This document shows positions 20,512 to 23,031 of a stretch of DNA of 23,031 nt, piece after piece. A program made the position numbers and the translations under genes. The stretch lies in assembly GCA_946405205.1 (NCBI GenBank), contig CAMJGL010000021.1, positions 1 to 23,031 on the forward strand, given 5' to 3'. This stretch comes from F23-B02 sp946405205 (GTDB lineage Bacteria; Bacillota; Clostridia; Oscillospirales; Oscillospiraceae). The notes beneath the pieces are model-generated. The model was not told where the DNA came from. It made no database searches and saw nothing but the letters and a program-made list of their open reading frames with translations. Every line of letters starts with the position of its first letter. Within the stretch, counting starts at the first letter, position 1.

Positions 20512-21861
20512 TCAGACAACGCCCTGAGCCATCATTGCTTCGGCTACCTTCAGGAAGCCTGCAACGTTTGCGCCGAGCATGAGGTTGCCGGGCTGGCCGC
20601 ACTCGACGGATGCGTCGTAGCAGGCCTTGAAGATGTTCTTCATGATGCCCTGCAGCTTCTCGTCGACTTCCTCGAAGCTCCAGCTCATGCGGATGGAGTT
20701 CTGGGTCATCTCGAGGCCGGAGGTGGCGACGCCGCCTGCATTGGAGGCCTTGCCGGGGCTGTAAAGGAGGCCGTTGCCGAGGACCTTCTCGATGGCTTCG
20801 GGGGTCAGAGGCATATTTGCGCCTTCAAACACTGCCATGCAGCCGTTGTCGATCAGGTGCTGAACGTCGTCGGCGTCCATCTCGTTCTGGGATGCGCAGG
20901 GCATTGCGATGTCGCACTTGAGGGTCCAGATGCCCTTGCGGCCCTCGTGGTACTCGGAGCCGGGGACCTCGTCGGCGTAGACGCTGATGCGTGCGCGGCG
21001 CTTCTGCTTGATATCCATGACCTTCTTGAGGTCAACGCCGTCGGGATCATAGATGTAGCCGTTGGAGTCGCACATTGCGATAACGGTGCCGCCGAGCTGG
21101 GTGCACTTTTCGGCTGCGTACTGGGCAACGTTGCCCGCGCCGGAAACGATGACCTTCTTGCCCTCGAAGGAGGTGTTTGCAAGATGTTTGAGAGCCTCTG
21201 CTGCGTAGTAGCACAGGCCGTAGCCGGTGGCCTGAGTGCGGGCCAGGGAGCCGCCGAAGGTCAGACCCTTGCCGGTGATAACGCCGCCCTCGAAGCGGTC
21301 GACTATTCTCTTGTACTGGCCGTACATGTAAGCGACCTCGCGTGCGCCGACGCCGATGTCGCCTGCGGGAGTATCGGTGAACTGGCCGATGTGACGGTAC
21401 AGCTCGGTCATGAAGCTCTGGCAGAAACGCATGACCTCAGCGTCGGACTTGCCCTTGGGGTCGAAGTCGGAGCCGCCCTTGCCGCCGCCCATGGGGAGGG
21501 TGGTCAGGCTGTTCTTCAGGATCTGCTCGAAGCCGAGGAACTTGATGACGGAGAGGTTAACTGAGGGATGGAAGCGCAGGCCGCCCTTGTAGGGGCCGAT
21601 AGCGGAGTTGAACTGTACGCGGTAGCCGCGGTTTACCTGGGTAACGCCGTTGTCATCGACCCAGGGAACACGGAAGGTGATGACGCGCTCAGGCTCGACA
21701 AAACGCTCGAGGAGGCTTGCCTTCTCCCACTCGGGGTGCTTATCGACGACGAGCTGCAGGCTCTCAAATACTTCGCGGACCGCCTGAAGGAACTCGGGCT
21801 GATCGGGATCGCGCTTCTCGACGGAAGCGTATACACGCTTGAGGTATTCGTTTGTAATCAT
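20512..21861 (-). CDS. gdhA: NADP-type glutamate dehydrogenase
   Basis: Interconverts 2-oxoglutarate plus ammonium and glutamate. The 449 residues equal the usual hexameric class I length. Substrate domain motifs are RGYRVQFNSAIGPYKGGLRF, PMGGGKGGSDFDPKGKSD with the catalytic lysine, and PAGDIGVGAREVAYM with the catalytic aspartate. The Rossmann domain has VIVSGAGNVAQYAAEK, a GxGxxA-type nucleotide-binding loop. The closing helices end in NVAGFLKVAEAMMAQGVV. NADP preference is inferred from similarity to bacterial GdhA. AGGAGAG lies 7 nt before the ATG. It is monocistronic. Confidence 0.97.
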   Translation of the reverse strand: MITNEYLKRVYASVEKRDPDQPEFLQAVREVFESLQLVVDKHPEWEKASLLERFVEPERVITFRVPWVDDNGVTQVNRGYRVQFNSAIGPYKGGLRFHPSVNLSVIKFLGFEQILKNSLTTLPMGGGKGGSDFDPKGKSDAEVMRFCQSFMTELYRHIGQFTDTPAGDIGVGAREVAYMYGQYKRIVDRFEGGVITGKGLTFGGSLARTQATGYGLCYYAAEALKHLANTSFEGKKVIVSGAGNVAQYAAEKCTQLGGTVIAMCDSNGYIYDPDGVDLKKVMDIKQKRRARISVYADEVPGSEYHEGRKGIWTLKCDIAMPCASQNEMDADDVQHLIDNGCMAVFEGANMPLTPEAIEKVLGNGLLYSPGKASNAGGVATSGLEMTQNSIRMSWSFEEVDEKLQGIMKNIFKACYDASVECGQPGNLMLGANVAGFLKVAEAMMAQGVV

Positions 21862-21924
21862 TTTTTTCTCTCCTAATGAAAAAATAATAATCTCTTCGGC
21901 AGGCTCTACCTACCCGCCATTCCG

Positions 21925-21953
21925 ATTTTATTCCTTGCGTTATCAAGTTACAA
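21925..21953 (-). promoter_or_regulatory. Sigma-A promoter of gdhA
   Basis: On the minus strand TTGTAA (21948-21953), a 17-bp spacer, then TAAAAT (21925-21930). It is about 60 bp upstream of the start codon. Confidence 0.7.
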
Positions 21954-22060
21954 TTGTGAGATGTTATAAATTATCGCTAAAAAATCCGTTAAAATGGCAC
22001 AATAAAAGTTTTGGTTTTGTCAATCCGCACTAAATGCTTAAAGCGTCAAAAAATTAGCGC

Positions 22061-22089
22061 TTGACAAATTATGCAAATGCGGGTATTAT
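22061..22089 (+). promoter_or_regulatory. Sigma-A promoter of the zinc-ribbon gene
   Basis: Perfect TTGACA (22061-22066), a 17-bp spacer, and TATTAT (22084-22089). The predicted start near 22096 is followed at once by the palindrome at 22102. Confidence 0.8.
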
Positions 22090-22101
22090 CTTAATTAGAT
22101 A

Positions 22102-22113
22102 ATGCAATTGCAT
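22102..22113. promoter_or_regulatory. 12-bp palindrome, candidate operator
   Basis: ATGCAATTGCAT is a perfect palindrome located just downstream of the predicted transcription start of the small zinc-ribbon gene. A bound protein there would block transcription. A related ATGCAAAT occurs in the spacer of the promoter. Confidence 0.5.
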
Positions 22114-22139
22114 ATTATATCTTATTCGGAGATATGTAA

Positions 22140-22331
22140 ATGAACAAAAGTCTGTACCTGAAGCAGCGCTGCGGAGAATGTGCGGCGCTGTTTGAAGAAG
22201 GGGAGGAGATATATCTTTGGGAGGGCAGCTATGTCTGCGGCGAATGCTTTGACGCGCTGTTCGGCGCCCTCAGCCGATTTGAGAAGGCGCTCATGTCCGG
22301 CTGCGAGGTGAGAAACTACCCGCTGTACTAA
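22140..22331 (+). CDS. Small four-cysteine zinc-ribbon-like protein
   Basis: A 63-residue protein with two CxxC pairs, Cys11/Cys14 (RCGECAALFEEGEEIYLW) and Cys33/Cys36 (YVCGECFDALF). Such pairs coordinate zinc in short rubredoxin-like or LIM-like knuckles. The spacing of 18 residues suits one zinc site. There is no DNA-binding helix or enzymatic motif, so the function is unknown. The ATG at 22140 has CGGAGAT upstream. It is expressed from its own strong promoter and a palindromic site lies at its start. No plus-strand terminator is visible behind it; the following hairpin serves the opposite gene. Confidence 0.8.
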   Translation: MNKSLYLKQRCGECAALFEEGEEIYLWEGSYVCGECFDALFGALSRFEKALMSGCEVRNYPLY

Positions 22332-22335
22332 AAAA

Positions 22336-22356
22336 CCGGCGCCGTAAAGGCGCCGG
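22336..22356 (-). terminator. Terminator of the DUF1810 gene
   Basis: CCGGCGCC with GGCGCCGG (22336-22343, 22349-22356) and a 5-nt loop. On the minus strand it is followed by TTTTTT. On the plus strand no T-run follows. Confidence 0.85.
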
Positions 22357-22362
22357 AAACAA

Positions 22363-22779
22363 TTATAGTCCGAGTATGCGCAGCGTGCGCGTATCGGGGC
22401 TGCCGCCGTAGAACTTATCGAGCACGGCGCTGAAAACGGGGTTGTCGCTCACCTGAGCAAACAGCGTCATGGATGAGCGCAGCTTGAGATCGTCGGGATA
22501 GCCCATGACGGAAGTCGCGTCGCTGCTGTCGAGCGCGAGCAGCGCCTCTGATATCTCAATGAGCCTCGCGCCCAGCACGGGATGGGCGATATAGTCTTTT
22601 GCCTCCTGAAGATCTGCGATTGAGTAGTACTGAGCCGTGGAGCTCATGCCGAGTCCGGCGATCTGGGGGAAGATGTACCACATCCAGTGGCTTCTTTTGC
22701 GTCCGCTCCTTATCTCACGCAGGGCGGTATCGTATGAGCGCTCCTGCGCGCTCAGAAATCGGTCAAGTCTGTTTTCCAT
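22363..22779 (-). CDS. DUF1810 family protein
   Basis: A 138-residue protein with clear DUF1810 character: RFLSAQERSYDTALREIRSG, KRSHWMWYIFPQIAGLG, then YIAHPVLGARLIEISEALLA and FAQVSDNPVFSAVLDKFYGG. The family is widespread in bacteria and its biochemical role is not known. The ATG at 22779 is preferred to the in-frame ATG at 22791, because GGTGG sits 6-7 nt upstream of it and the product starts at MENRLDRFL, as family members usually do. It has its own promoter and terminator. Confidence 0.9.
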   Translation of the reverse strand: MENRLDRFLSAQERSYDTALREIRSGRKRSHWMWYIFPQIAGLGMSSTAQYYSIADLQEAKDYIAHPVLGARLIEISEALLALDSSDATSVMGYPDDLKLRSSMTLFAQVSDNPVFSAVLDKFYGGSPDTRTLRILGL

Positions 22780-22821
22780 AATAACCACCATTATTATAAG
22801 TTAAAATCTTTACTGCTTACT

Positions 22822-22850
22822 ATTATATCAAAAACCCGAAGCGGAAACAA
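22822..22850 (-). promoter_or_regulatory. Sigma-A promoter of the DUF1810 gene
   Basis: On the minus strand TTGTTT (22845-22850), a 17-bp spacer, and TATAAT (22822-22827), about 45 bp upstream of the start codon. Confidence 0.7.
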
Positions 22851-22880
22851 GACCGTGCAGAGACAGCCATTGGCCGTCAG

Positions 22881-22904
22881 CGGACGAGCGATGCTCGCCC
22901 CTAC
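22881..22904. repeat. REP-like short palindromic element, copy 2
   Basis: Exact 24-base copy of 113-136. It lies in the intergenic region right of the DUF1810 gene. The bases before it (GCCATTGGCCGTCAG) are not shared. Confidence 0.8.
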
Positions 22905-22982
22905 ATCCAAGATCATAATGATGCCATTGGGAAATTCCGATCCGGACTTGAATCCGCAAAAAGCAGGCAGCGGCGCGAGCGC

Positions 22983-23012
22983 GCTCTGATTTTTGCACAA
23001 AAAAATCGGAGC
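22983..23012. other. Hairpin at the right edge of the window
   Basis: GCTCTGATTTTT (22983-22994) pairs with AAAAATCGGAGC (23001-23012), 12 bp with one T:G pair, around a 6-nt loop. A further 7-bp pair, AGCAAGC...GCTTGCT, runs into the window end. It may be a terminator of a gene outside the window. No gene is visible in 22905-23031. Confidence 0.4.
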
Positions 23013-23031
23013 AAGCGATACAAAGCTTGCT

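Overview
The window comes from a Firmicute of the class Clostridia. A gut Oscillospiraceae/Ruminococcaceae-type organism is my inference. The support is consensus sigma-A promoters, strong GGAGG ribosome binding sites, TTG/GTG starts, RNase Y, a Na+-pumping oxaloacetate decarboxylase, a BofC-like sporulation-type protein, a DUF1292 protein, a clostridial-type 6S RNA, and moderately high GC. No rRNA, tRNA or CRISPR array was seen.

Left part (1-11.6 kb) is chromosomal housekeeping. Positions 1-235 hold a two-copy intergenic repeat with a short REP-like palindrome between the copies. Next is a minus-strand GT39/PMT-type glycosyltransferase carrying a discoidin-like insert, divergent from rny (RNase Y); each has its own consensus promoter. 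Downstream of rny is a tiny minus-strand operon for two related 32-33 residue peptides that is absent from ordinary ORF calls. It has a perfect -35/-10 promoter, a UUCG terminator, and a perfect 18-bp inverted repeat upstream. A four-gene minus-strand operon (alpha carboxyltransferase, gamma-like membrane anchor, biotin carrier, beta Na+ pump) encodes a decarboxylase sodium pump. Next come a class A penicillin-binding protein with a small conserved protein behind it, a divergent BofC-like protein, a DUF1292 protein, and 6S RNA with its terminator.

Positions 12003-20454 hold the most unusual feature, a compact, same-strand, apparently intact block of 13 phage-derived genes. They are terminase small and large subunits, portal, prohead protease, decoration-like protein, HK97-type capsid, three head-tail connector or completion-like proteins, two small unassigned proteins, a LysM baseplate protein, a gpD/XkdQ-like hub and a 57-residue spike-like protein. 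The block starts about 120 bp after the 6S terminator and ends at a terminator shared with gdhA. It contains no recognisable integrase, repressor, replication, lysis, sheath, tape-measure or tail-fibre gene. The DNA-packaging head genes and hub genes are all there, but the tail-length genes are missing. It could be a domesticated particle such as a gene-transfer-agent-like system, a satellite depending on a helper, or a prophage remnant. The sequence alone cannot decide between these.

Right part (20.5-23 kb): NADP-type glutamate dehydrogenase (minus strand), a small four-cysteine zinc-ribbon-like protein with its own promoter and a palindromic operator candidate, a DUF1810 protein (minus strand), and a second copy of the REP-like palindrome near the right edge.
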